From positions 1-64,000 of the forward strand of contig DATBGS010000129.1 in the NCBI GenBank assembly GCA_036557885.1: 64,000 nucleotides of DNA, given 5' to 3'. Shown piece after piece: positions 51,329-59,407 of the stretch; positions within the stretch are counted from its first letter, which is position 1, and each line of letters begins with the position of its first letter. This DNA is from DATBGS01 sp036557885 (GTDB lineage Bacteria > Chloroflexota > Ktedonobacteria > Ktedonobacterales > DATBGS01). Below the pieces are notes generated by a model. It saw nothing but the letters and a program-made list of their open reading frames with translations. It made no database searches and had not been told where the DNA came from. The translations under genes and the position numbers were made by a program.

Positions 51329-51931
51329 ATGCAACAGGAAGGCCGTGCAAAACGGCGTGGTTGGCTGCCGCCGCTGCTGATTGGCGCGGTTGGGCTGGCT
51401 GCGGGTGTGGTGATTGGCGGAGCGCGGGCCATCAAGGAGATCGAGGTAGCGACGGAATGGCCGATTGATGCCCCGGAAGAGGCGGTGTTTGAGGCGCTGC
51501 TGGAGCCAGGCAATTATGCCGATTGGTGGCCGGAGTGTGCGGGCAGGACCAATACCGGGCTGGAACTGATGGGGAAGGCGACGGTGGCGCAGTGCGTGGT
51601 GCCGCTGCCGTTTTCGCCCTTGCCATTTATGCCAGCGCTGCATGTGACGGTGCGCTTCCCGCAGATTGACCGCAATCTGCGCATTCGCGCGCGCCTGACC
51701 GGGCAGGTCGCGGGAATTGCCGAATGGGTGATGGTGCCGCAGCATGAGGGAGTCGTGCTGAAGCTCAACGCGCGCGTGCGCCTGGCGCATCCGCTGATGA
51801 ATCTGGCGGCGCTGGCGCTGCCGGAAAAAACCTGGCGCGCGCATCTGGAAGGGATGCTGCTGGAGATGCGCGCGGGGCTGCGGCGCGCGGTGGAAGCTAC
51901 CGAGGCTGTCCCGGCGCTGTCCAGGAAGTAA
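51329..51931 (+). CDS. Membrane-anchored SRPBCC (START/polyketide-cyclase-like) protein
   Basis: A 200-residue protein. One membrane helix near the N-terminus (LPPLLIGAVGLAAGVVIGGA, residues 13-32) is followed by an SRPBCC fold: ATEWPIDAPEEAVFEALLEPGNYADWWPECAG is the typical first strand-helix-loop, and the C-terminal long helix ends EGMLLEMRAGLRRAVEAT. Such domains bind hydrophobic ligands in a helix-grip cavity. The position after nuoH could hint at quinone binding, but this is only a guess. AGAGGAAGAGG precedes the ATG. The next gene starts 7 bp after the stop. Confidence 0.82.
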   Translation: MQQEGRAKRRGWLPPLLIGAVGLAAGVVIGGARAIKEIEVATEWPIDAPEEAVFEALLEPGNYADWWPECAGRTNTGLELMGKATVAQCVVPLPFSPLPFMPALHVTVRFPQIDRNLRIRARLTGQVAGIAEWVMVPQHEGVVLKLNARVRLAHPLMNLAALALPEKTWRAHLEGMLLEMRAGLRRAVEATEAVPALSRK

Positions 51932-51938
51932 ATCTGCT

Positions 51939-54122
51939 GTGGACGCGCTGCCGCTGGCCCTGCTTCGTCTGCGCGAGAGCGATGTTGTGCGTCTGTGCGG
52001 GCTGGCGCGCGCGGCGCGTGGGCAGGAAATGGCACGCCAGGGGAAGATTACCCAGGCTGAACGAGTTACAGGCACGCTGCGGGCGACCATTCTGGAGGGC
52101 GAAACCTCCAGGGTGGTCGCCGCGCATTTCCCCGATGCCGAGTTGGATGCCTGGGAGTGTTCCTGCCCGGTAGGGGCGGCGCGAAAGACAGCAGTTCCCG
52201 GCCCAGAAGCCGCAGCAGGACACCCGCAGGAAGAATACTCCCAGGAATTGGTGAACTTATTGGCATGTGAGCATGTGGCGGCGCTGCTTTCGGCCTGGCT
52301 GCAAAATCCTCGCCAGTTTCATACCGAGGGCAACGCCCAACTGGAGCTACCGGCAAGGATGCCGGTGGTACAAGGGAGAGAGGCAGCGCCAGTGTCCCCG
52401 ACGACAGATCGACTGCCCGCGCTCGCCCCGCTGGAATCGCTTGGCCCGGTGGCCCGGCGCTTTTTGGGGCTGCTGGCGTTGGCTGGTGGCAGCGTTACAG
52501 ATGAGGCGGCCCGGCGGCTCTTTGCGCGTATGGGCCTGGGGCCAATTGAGGCGGCGCCCCAGATGCTGAGCAATTTGCGGGAGGCCGGATGGCTTGAGCC
52601 GCTCCAGCCGAGCAGCCGGGGCCATTCTCGTCCGTTGGCGGCTGTCGAGGCGCAGAGTTGGGCGATTCCGCCGGAGCTGCGGGCGCAGGTGCCCCGCAAA
52701 GTGACGCTTGAGGAAGCAGCAGTAGGGGCTGGCAGGGCTGGGCTGCGCGCGCAACCGGCGGAGGGTCAGCGCCTGCCTGAGCAGCTTGTGCTGGCGCTGG
52801 CCCTGGCAGTGGCGCAGCCGCCAGCGGCGCAGCCGACACCGGCAGACCTGCTGCACCAGCTTCAGGAGCAGTTGGCCTTACCAGGGGAGCAGGCGCGCTT
52901 TCTGCTGGCGCTGCTTTATCAGGCCGGGTTGATTTCGGGGGAACAGGCACATCTGAAGACGCCCGCCCCTGGCGCTGCCAGCCAGGAGCAGCCCGGCCTG
53001 TACTCCGGGGCTGTGGCGGGAGAAACCCTGCTGCGCGGGGCGCGTTTTTTGCTCTGGCGCGAGGCGAGCGAGGTTGCGCGCGATTTGCTGTCGCTCTGGC
53101 TGCACGCGCGCCCGGCGCGTGAACTGGCTGATCTGCGCGATGCTGGTGTGCGCGTGGCAACGCTGCATAAGCGCGAGCGGCAGGCGGGAAGCGATATTGC
53201 GGCAGAAAATCAGGCGGCAAAGGCGTTTGTGCTTGATCTGCTGGGCGCGGTCCCAGCCGGGCGTTGGTGGAGCTTTAGTTCCTGGGTGGAGTTTGTGTGG
53301 CGCTTTCGCCCCAATTTTTTGCGCGGGCAGCAGCCCCGGTTGCTGCGCCCGGAGTGGTGGCTGGAGCGCGCGAGCGATGGCGAGACGCTTTCGCCAGAGG
53401 TGCGGGCGGAATGGCGCGAGGGCGAGGGGCGTTATCTGGCGCTGCTGTTTCGGCGCGCGCTGCATTGGCTGGGGCTGCTCGATCTGGCGTTTGATGCGCA
53501 GGGGCGGCTCAAGGCGTTTCAGGTGACGGAGCACGGCGCGCGCCTGCTCAGCAAGAGCGCGCCAGTCAGTCACCAGCACTCCGCAGCGCTTGCTGACGCA
53601 ACACCCCAAAAAGACACACTGCCCCTCTCGCTTCAGATGCAGGGTGATGATTGCCTCGTTGTAGGGCTGGCGGCGCTGCGTGAAGGCGGACCTTCATCGC
53701 TGGAAACCCTCCTGGATTGGTGCGAGCCAGCCGGGGCAACTGCTGATGGGCTGCTGCTGCGGCCTACGGCGCGGCGTGTCGCGGCTGCGCTGGATGCCAG
53801 CCGTGATCTGGAGGCATGGCTGGCCGCGCTGGAATCCAACACGCCAGCGCAGCCAGCGATAAAGGCGCTTGTGGCTCGCGTGCGAGGCTGGGCGGCGGCG
53901 TATGGCCGGGTGCGGTTGTCTCCCTCGGTAGCGCTGCTGGAGGTGTCTGATGCCTCGCTGATGCGCGAGTTGGAGCGCGTGGCGAACCTGGCTGAGCGCC
54001 GGGATTATCTGCTGGCGCCAGGGATGGCGGTGATTCGGCCTGCGGAGGTTGAGCCGCTGATTGACGACCTGCGCCGACGCGGGTACCTTCCCTGGATGAT
54101 GCGCGATGAAGACGCCCACTGA
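51939..54122 (+). CDS. SWIM zinc-finger protein with helicase-associated C-terminal domain
   Basis: A 727-residue protein. The SWIM finger near the N-terminus is C-x-C (Cys74, Cys76) and C-x-H (Cys110, His112), separated by a 33-residue loop. The middle is helical and rich in Ala/Leu/Arg with winged-helix-like patches (GSVTDEAARRLFARMG). The C-terminal 160 residues (CLVVGLAALREGGPSSLETL ... LMRELERVANLAERRDYLL ... LRRRGYLPW) look like the Helicase_C_3 (PF13625/XPB N-terminal-like) domain. No ATPase motif is present. A GTG start, 7 bp after the SRPBCC gene, suggests coupling. A REP-like segment codes for residues 137-146. The second gene of the pair overlaps by 17 bp. Confidence 0.75.
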   Translation: MDALPLALLRLRESDVVRLCGLARAARGQEMARQGKITQAERVTGTLRATILEGETSRVVAAHFPDAELDAWECSCPVGAARKTAVPGPEAAAGHPQEEYSQELVNLLACEHVAALLSAWLQNPRQFHTEGNAQLELPARMPVVQGREAAPVSPTTDRLPALAPLESLGPVARRFLGLLALAGGSVTDEAARRLFARMGLGPIEAAPQMLSNLREAGWLEPLQPSSRGHSRPLAAVEAQSWAIPPELRAQVPRKVTLEEAAVGAGRAGLRAQPAEGQRLPEQLVLALALAVAQPPAAQPTPADLLHQLQEQLALPGEQARFLLALLYQAGLISGEQAHLKTPAPGAASQEQPGLYSGAVAGETLLRGARFLLWREASEVARDLLSLWLHARPARELADLRDAGVRVATLHKRERQAGSDIAAENQAAKAFVLDLLGAVPAGRWWSFSSWVEFVWRFRPNFLRGQQPRLLRPEWWLERASDGETLSPEVRAEWREGEGRYLALLFRRALHWLGLLDLAFDAQGRLKAFQVTEHGARLLSKSAPVSHQHSAALADATPQKDTLPLSLQMQGDDCLVVGLAALREGGPSSLETLLDWCEPAGATADGLLLRPTARRVAAALDASRDLEAWLAALESNTPAQPAIKALVARVRGWAAAYGRVRLSPSVALLEVSDASLMRELERVANLAERRDYLLAPGMAVIRPAEVEPLIDDLRRRGYLPWMMRDEDAH
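52348..52374. repeat. REP-like palindrome inside the SWIM gene
   Basis: GCTACCGGCAAGGATGCCGGTGGTACAAGG, the same core as intergenic copies at 30930 and 21560, translated in frame as LPARMPVVQG. Confidence 0.6.
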
Positions 54123-55914
54123 TCTTGAGTTGCTGCGCGCGGCCCCGCCAGGTCATCTGGCGGCGGTGGCCGAGACTCGACGTCTGCCGCTGGCTGGCGC
54201 GACGGGCGGTGCTGCCAGCGCCGAGGCGCTGGAGGAGCTGGCCCGGCGGCTGTTCCACGCGCCATCGGTGCTGGAGGCGCTGCGCGGGCTGAGCCAGGGG
54301 CAATGGGCGATTCTGCGGGAACTGGCGCGCTGTGGTGGGCAGGCGCACAGCAGCGATCTGCGTTTGTATTTGCTGGCTGCCGGGCTGCTGCCGGGCGCCG
54401 GGCGCGCGCCCGATGCCCAGACGCGGCTGTTTGAGCTGACGCTGGGGCGCTTGCTGGGGCTGGGGCTGCTCTTTTGGGGGCGGCTGGATGTGCTGGGCGG
54501 GCGCGACTACGCCAGCGGCGCGCACGAGGGGCTGCTGGTGGTGCCGCCCTCGGTGCTGGTGCTGCTGGCTGAGGTAGAAGCGCCAGAAACGGAGACGCCC
54601 GCGCCGCAATACGCGCCGCCCCGCGCGCTGCGTCTGGCCTCGGTTGAAGCGCTCCAGCGCGATTTGTATCTGCTCTGGCGGGTGGTGCGCGAGCAACCCG
54701 CAGGGCTGCCGCTCAGCGCCAATGGCTTGCTGCCGAAGGCGGCGCTGCGGCAGGTGGTGGCTGCGCTCAATCAGAAAAATGAAGGCGAAAACGGCAGGAG
54801 CGAGCAGGAGATGCCGCGCCTGCTGTTTTTGCGCCTGCTGGCGCAGACGCTGGGCTTGCTGGCGGTGCGAGATGCCGCGCTCCACGCGGAGAACGCGCGC
54901 GCGTACTTTGCGCTGCCGTTGGTGCAGCGGGCAGAGCGCTGCTTTGCCTGCTGGCTGGAGGGAAAGTTCTGGAACGAACTGCTCTGGCTGTCTGGTATTG
55001 CTGTGCGTCCTACGCCCTCTCCGCTGGAGTACGCCCGCCCGGAGGTGCTGCGTGCCCGCCAGGGGGTGCTGGAACTGGCGCGTTCCCAGACGGTGGGAAC
55101 CTGGGTGAGCCGGGTGGCGTTTCTGGCGCTGGCGCGGCTGCGCCAGGGGCCACATCGCGTCTTTGCGCTGCGCGCTGGCTCCGGCAATGAACCTGCCCCC
55201 AACGAAAAGCTGTTTGGCTGGGAGTTTCGGGTGCGCGGTGTCTGGCTTTCGCCCCGCGAGGAGCGCGCGCAGGTGGAGGCAGGATTTGTGGCGGCGGTGA
55301 TGGAGGGGCCGCTGCATTGGCTGGGACTGGTGGACCTGGACGCGCCCACCGGCCAGCCCGCGCTGGCCTATCGCCTGACCCCTGTGGGGCAGGCGCTGCT
55401 TGGGCAGGGCGCGTGGCCGCCTGAACTGCAAGAACAACAGGCGGGGCGAGTGATTGTGCAGCCCAACTTTGAACTGGTAGCGCTGGCGCCAGTGCAGGAG
55501 GCCACGCTGCTCTTTCTGGATGAGGTGGCCGAACGACTGTCGCTGGAGCAGGTAGCGCAGTATCGCCTGGCGCGCGAACGCTGGCTGCACGCGCTCCAGC
55601 AGGGGGTGAGCGCTGCGACGTTAATTGAGCGCCTGGAAACGCTGGCGCAGACGCCGCTGCCCCAGAACCTGCGCTATTCGCTGTTGGAGTGGGAGCGCCA
55701 GGCGCAGCGGGTGCGCCTGACTCGCCTGGTAGCGCTGCTGGAGGTGCAGGAGGCAGCGCTGCTCGATGATTTTCTGGCTGACCCAGCGCTGGCGGCGTGG
55801 ATTGTGCGCCGCCTGACGCCAACCGCTGCGCTGGTGGATCGTCGGCGTCTGCCCGATGTGTATGCCGCGCTGTTGGCACGCGGTGAACTCCCCAAACTGC
55901 TGAGCCTTGAATAG
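54106..55914 (+). CDS. Helicase-associated-domain (PF13625-like) protein, partner of the SWIM gene
   Basis: A 602-residue soluble protein. The N-terminal 130 residues are helical and winged-helix-like (EALEELARRLFHAPSVLEAL, WAILRELARCGG). The C-terminal 160 residues begin VIVQPNFELVALAPVQEATL and continue LDEVAERLSLEQVAQYRLAR, TLIERLETLAQTPLPQNLRY and VRRLTPTAALVDRRRLPDVY: this is the Helicase_C_3/XPB N-terminal-like pattern. No helicase motifs, no membrane helix. It starts inside the SWIM gene (17-bp overlap), so the two proteins are made together and probably form a complex. The function is unknown; DNA repair or processing is the best guess. Confidence 0.75.
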   Translation: MKTPTDLELLRAAPPGHLAAVAETRRLPLAGATGGAASAEALEELARRLFHAPSVLEALRGLSQGQWAILRELARCGGQAHSSDLRLYLLAAGLLPGAGRAPDAQTRLFELTLGRLLGLGLLFWGRLDVLGGRDYASGAHEGLLVVPPSVLVLLAEVEAPETETPAPQYAPPRALRLASVEALQRDLYLLWRVVREQPAGLPLSANGLLPKAALRQVVAALNQKNEGENGRSEQEMPRLLFLRLLAQTLGLLAVRDAALHAENARAYFALPLVQRAERCFACWLEGKFWNELLWLSGIAVRPTPSPLEYARPEVLRARQGVLELARSQTVGTWVSRVAFLALARLRQGPHRVFALRAGSGNEPAPNEKLFGWEFRVRGVWLSPREERAQVEAGFVAAVMEGPLHWLGLVDLDAPTGQPALAYRLTPVGQALLGQGAWPPELQEQQAGRVIVQPNFELVALAPVQEATLLFLDEVAERLSLEQVAQYRLARERWLHALQQGVSAATLIERLETLAQTPLPQNLRYSLLEWERQAQRVRLTRLVALLEVQEAALLDDFLADPALAAWIVRRLTPTAALVDRRRLPDVYAALLARGELPKLLSLE

Positions 55915-56270
55915 CGCGGCGCGTGTATTCCCTCTTGAGATGTGCTTTAAGACGACCTTTGCCGCAGGTTGTACAGCTTTTGCACAAATCTTGCGCATTG
56001 ACCCTGAGAGAGTACAAATCCGGCAGCGCAAGCCCGTGTTTGGCACGGTCTTTGCGCTGCCAAAAGGCACATACTTCAGTCTTTATAGTAACTTTCCAGG
56101 TTACTCTAACGTATTAAGAAGTGAAAGAAGTAATCCACTCAAAAAAGGGGGCAGCGTGCTCATACTCACCTGGGATAACTTGCTCTCGGACAAGGCTATG
56201 CCTGACGCGGCTGTATCGGCCAGGTACGGTGAGAGCGGCGCCTGGGTGGGGAAAAAAGATCGGTCAAATA

Positions 56271-56287
56271 CCTGAGACTGTCTCAGG
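56271..56287. promoter_or_regulatory. 17-bp palindrome, operator candidate of the sigma factor gene
   Basis: CCTGAGAC-T-GTCTCAGG: perfect 8-bp arms around one T, 35 bp upstream of a TATACT hexamer. Confidence 0.5.
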
Positions 56288-56374
56288 TGATTACCCGATG
56301 CTTTTTTGATGCCTGGCTGTGTATACTGGACTCAGAAGCCATACGTAATGTGAACAAAGTATATACAAAATTCG

Positions 56375-56396
56375 CGTCTCGGTATCAGGCGAGACG
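56375..56396. promoter_or_regulatory. Second GAGAC palindrome, operator candidate
   Basis: CGTCTCG-GTATCAGG-CGAGACG: 7-bp arms with an 8-base spacer, about 80 bp before the sigma factor start. The arms share GTCTC/GAGAC with the palindrome at 56271. Confidence 0.45.
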
Positions 56397-56476
56397 GACC
56401 AGGTGAGATGGTTCGGTTCAAAGATGCCTCTTCGATCTGCTGATTGATCGAGGGAGAAGACGTAGGAGGGGCCACC

Positions 56477-57652
56477 ATGCACACATCGGTGCAAAAAACC
56501 CGCGAAGAGTTGTTACGAGAAGAGCACCTGGCTGTTGGCGCTGCTTCTCGGCGGGATACCCCGGAAATGACAAATACGCATGATGTGACGGTAGACGACA
56601 TGGCGGAAGGGATGCTTGAGGCGTCGGCGGCTGCCGCTGGCGCGCTTGAGGAGCCTACTGAGGAAGACCTTGCTCTGGTGGTAGCTGAATTGTCACTGGG
56701 CGAGGCGGGCGAGGAAGTTCCGGGGGCGATGGATGCCGCCGAGGAACTGCCTGATCTTGATATGGATGACCCTGCGATTCAGGCGTTGTACGAAGGCCGT
56801 TCCCGTCGCGCGCTGCCCGGCGCGGATGGGTCTGAGGATGCGTTCCAGAGTTACCTGCATGATATTCGTGGCCTGTCGCTGATTTCGCATGAAGAGGAAC
56901 AACTCCTGGCGCGGCTGGCAGCCGCTGGTGATTCGCGCGCCCGCAAGCGATTGGTGGAAGCGAACCTGCGCCTGGTGATTGCGATTGCGCGCCGCTATGT
57001 GAATAGTGGGGTGCCCTTGATTGATCTGATTCAAGAGGGCAATATGGGCCTGATGCGCGCGGCGGAGAAGTTTGACTATAAGCGCGGGACGCACTTTGGG
57101 ACGTATGCGACGTGGTGGATTCGCCAGGCGGTGAGCCGGGCGGCGGGCGAGCAATCGCGCCTGATTCACCTGCCAGAGCATGTGGCGACCCGTCTGCGCA
57201 AGGTGCGGCGCATCGCCGCACAACTTTCCCAGGAAAACGGACTTGACCCCCTGCCGGAGCAGATCGCAGAAGCTGCGAGTATGCCCATCGAAGAAGTTGA
57301 CGACCTCCTCCATGTGACCGAACAGCCGGTTTCGCTGGATGCCCCAGCAGATACTGAAAACCGCTATTCCCTCGCTGATACCCTCGAAGATCGCGCGTCG
57401 CAGGCCCCTGCCGATGTTGCTTCGCGTCATCTCGTCGGGGAGGAGTTGCATCGCGCCCTGTCCAGCCTGACTTCGCGGGAGCGCGCCGTTGTGAGCCTGC
57501 GCTATGGAATTGGCGATGGCCGCAGCCGGACGCTGCTGGAGGTGGGCAAGGAGTTGGGCATTTCGCGTGAGCGCGTGCGTCAGTTGGAGATGGTGGCGCT
57601 GATGAAGCTGCGCCATGTGAGCACGGCCTATAAGCTGCGCGAGTGCGTCTGA
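56477..57652 (+). CDS. rpoD: Sigma-70 family RNA polymerase sigma factor (RpoD/SigA-type)
   Basis: A 391-residue primary-type sigma factor. An acidic, poorly conserved N-terminus (about 1-115) replaces region 1.1. Region 1.2 starts at DAFQSYLHDIRGLSLISHEEE, region 2 has LIQEGNMGLMRAAEKFD and GTYATWWIRQAVSRA (-10 recognition), region 3 LIHLPEHVATRLRKV, and region 4 LEVGKELGISRERVRQLE (-35 recognition). ATG at 56477 has AGGAGGGG upstream. It may be the principal sigma or a close paralogue; the organism could have more than one. A terminator follows directly. Confidence 0.93.
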   Translation: MHTSVQKTREELLREEHLAVGAASRRDTPEMTNTHDVTVDDMAEGMLEASAAAAGALEEPTEEDLALVVAELSLGEAGEEVPGAMDAAEELPDLDMDDPAIQALYEGRSRRALPGADGSEDAFQSYLHDIRGLSLISHEEEQLLARLAAAGDSRARKRLVEANLRLVIAIARRYVNSGVPLIDLIQEGNMGLMRAAEKFDYKRGTHFGTYATWWIRQAVSRAAGEQSRLIHLPEHVATRLRKVRRIAAQLSQENGLDPLPEQIAEAASMPIEEVDDLLHVTEQPVSLDAPADTENRYSLADTLEDRASQAPADVASRHLVGEELHRALSSLTSRERAVVSLRYGIGDGRSRTLLEVGKELGISRERVRQLEMVALMKLRHVSTAYKLRECV

Positions 57653-57673
57653 TTGTAGCCTGAAACCCCTTCT

Positions 57674-57701
57674 AGCGCCGGTTGCACAACCGGCGCTTTT
57701 T
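57674..57701 (+). terminator. Rho-independent terminator of the sigma factor gene
   Basis: AGCGCCGGTTG-CA-CAACCGGCGCT, an 11-bp perfect stem with the tightest possible loop, followed by five T residues. Confidence 0.88.
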
Positions 57702-57718
57702 GCTTGTGCTTTGTTTCG

Positions 57719-57762
57719 TACCGCCGCCCTTCCCCTCAAAGCAGGGGCACGGCAGGCGGCAT
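57719..57762. repeat. REP-like copy
   Basis: GTACCGCCGCC, then CCCCTCAAAGCAGGGG, then GGCAGGCGGCA: inverted CCGCC/GGCGG edges around the CCCCTGCTTTGAGGGG core. Confidence 0.6.
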
Positions 57763-57800
57763 ATCGTCGCATAAACGAACGTTCGCCGTAGGCCACGTCG

Positions 57801-57904
57801 CCTGGCGACTGAAGATCGCGGCTAAGGGCCTCCGGCCACCAAGTCCACCTTCGTGGACTCCCCACCCAGGCGGCCCGACGATAGGCGCGATCTTTAGTCG
57901 CCAG
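57801..57904. repeat. Triple-hairpin element with inverted terminal fragment
   Basis: A full + copy (hairpin 2 GGCC-TCC-GGCC... and hairpin 3 AGTCCAC-CTTC-GTGGACT) ends with CGCGATCTTTAGTCGCCAG (57886-57904), the inverted head of a second copy. The terminal arms match in 18 of 19 positions. Confidence 0.75.
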
Positions 57905-57913
57905 CCATCGTGC

Positions 57914-57943
57914 TTGACGCTTTCCTGTTCCCTCTGTTATCCT
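57914..57943 (+). promoter_or_regulatory. Sigma70-type promoter of the TIR-WD40 gene
   Basis: TTGACG at 57914-57919, an 18-bp spacer and TATCCT at 57938-57943. Confidence 0.55.
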
Positions 57944-57995
57944 CTCTTCAGAGCAAACACTGGCTGAACCTGCAAAGCAAAAGGATGGGCGTGGG

Positions 57996-59390
57996 ATGGC
58001 CGATGCAAAACCGCTGCGCTCCGGCGCGTTTATCTCGTATAGCCACAAAGACGCACAGCATCTGGAACGGCTGAAAACGTACCTGAAGCCGCTGCTGCGC
58101 GAGAGTTCGCTGCGCGTGTGGGACGATACACAGATTAAGCCGGGCGATAAGTGGAAAGAGGAGATTGAGCGCGCCATTACCCAGGCGCGCGTGGCGGTGC
58201 TGCTGGTGAGCGAGCATTTCCTGGCGTCGGACTTTATTGTCGGCGAGGAACTGCCCAAGCTGCTCGCGGCGGCCCAGGACGAGGGCGCGCGCATCCTGCC
58301 CATCATCCTCTCGCCCAGCGTGTTCAGGTTCACGCCGCTGTTTCAGTTCCAATCCATCAACCCACCCTCCAGGCCGCTCAGCGCGATGAGCGAGCATGAG
58401 CAAGGCGAAACCTGGGTGAAGCTGGCCGAGCACATCTATGAGGCGCTCAATGCGCCCTATCCGATAGGCACCACGCTGGTCACGTATACGGGGCATACAT
58501 GTGGAGTTATGTCGGTAGCATGGTCGCCTGATGGCAGGCGCATTGCCTCGGCAAGCGTTGATGAAACAGTACAGGTCTGGGAAGCGCTTAATGGAAAGCA
58601 TTTGCTTACTTATACCGATCACTCAGAGGCGGTGTGGGCAGTCACTTGGTCGCCCGATGGGAGAAAATTAGCTTCTAGTGGGGGCATGTTCTCAGAGGAA
58701 GGAGGTTCAGAGTTTGGCGTGAAAGTCTGGGAGGGCCGGAGCGGGAAGCGCGTTGGTGAGTATCTTGGTCACACAGATGCGGTAGCATCTCTGGAGTGGT
58801 CGCCGGATAGCAAGCGCTTGGCCTCTGTAAGTCTCGATATGACGGCACGTGTTTGGGATACAGAAACTGGGAAATGCCTCACCACCTATTCAGGTCATTC
58901 AGAACTGGTGTTTCGATTGCGTTGGGCACCAGATGGCAAGTGCATTGCCTCGCCAAGTGATCATACAATTCAACTATGGAACCCCCTGACGGGCGAGCAT
59001 CTGCTCGCCTATCGCGGCCATTCTCAAATGGTGGTTGCAGTCGCCTGGTCGCCCGATGGTACACGGCTGGTATCTGGTGCTGGCGATTCCGATGAAGTTC
59101 AACCTGACTATCCTGTTCATGTTTGGGACGCCCAAACCGGCCAGACTCTCTTAACATATGGGGGTCACAAAGAACAGTTATATGCCCTGGATTGGGCGCC
59201 TGATGGCAAGCGCATTGCCTCGGCAAGTGAAGACGGTTCCATCCAAGTGTGGGATGCTCAGACCGGCCAGACTCTCTTCACATATGGCGGCCACTCAGAG
59301 GCTGTGGTTACATTGGCTTGGTCGCCTGATGGCAAGTACCTGGCTTCTGGGGGCGGGGATAACACGGTGCAGGTCTGGTCGGCGGGGTGA
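57996..59390 (+). CDS. TIR-domain protein with seven-bladed WD40 propeller
   Basis: A 464-residue protein. The TIR domain (about 8-150) shows GAFISYSHKD (BB-loop strand A), LRVWDDTQIKPGD and AVLLVSEHFLASDFIVGEEL; Glu84 is in the position of the catalytic glutamate of NAD-cleaving TIRs. Seven WD40 repeats (about 160-464) follow without a nucleotide-binding module. Catalytic and sensing parts are thus joined directly. TIR-WD40 proteins occur in multicellular bacteria and are candidate immune or cell-death NADases. Blades 2 and 5 carry insertions, and the GC content of blades 1-5 is lower than that of the TIR part. The start has only a distant AAAGGA. Confidence 0.85.
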   Translation: MADAKPLRSGAFISYSHKDAQHLERLKTYLKPLLRESSLRVWDDTQIKPGDKWKEEIERAITQARVAVLLVSEHFLASDFIVGEELPKLLAAAQDEGARILPIILSPSVFRFTPLFQFQSINPPSRPLSAMSEHEQGETWVKLAEHIYEALNAPYPIGTTLVTYTGHTCGVMSVAWSPDGRRIASASVDETVQVWEALNGKHLLTYTDHSEAVWAVTWSPDGRKLASSGGMFSEEGGSEFGVKVWEGRSGKRVGEYLGHTDAVASLEWSPDSKRLASVSLDMTARVWDTETGKCLTTYSGHSELVFRLRWAPDGKCIASPSDHTIQLWNPLTGEHLLAYRGHSQMVVAVAWSPDGTRLVSGAGDSDEVQPDYPVHVWDAQTGQTLLTYGGHKEQLYALDWAPDGKRIASASEDGSIQVWDAQTGQTLFTYGGHSEAVVTLAWSPDGKYLASGGGDNTVQVWSAG

Positions 59391-59407
59391 GGCGGCGCGG
59401 CGGGCGA

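Larger units (their letters stand above)
55915..56476. other. Regulatory region upstream of the sigma factor gene
   Basis: 562 bp without a credible gene; an open frame at 55907-56275 has no family pattern and no ribosome-binding site. The stretch holds a TATACT at 56322-56327, a TATATACA at 56361-56368 and two palindromes sharing GAGAC/GTCTC (56271-56287 and 56375-56396). It is AT-richer than the flanks from about 56040 on. Confidence 0.6.

Noticed and set aside
53764..55590. A 608-codon minus-strand frame over the SWIM/helicase-associated pair
   Set aside because: Arg/Gln/Pro-rich shadow without any fold pattern, covering two overlapping genes that show recognisable domains.
55907..56275. 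A 122-codon frame between the helicase-associated gene and the sigma factor
   Set aside because: It starts inside the preceding gene without a ribosome-binding site and shows no fold pattern. The region looks regulatory.
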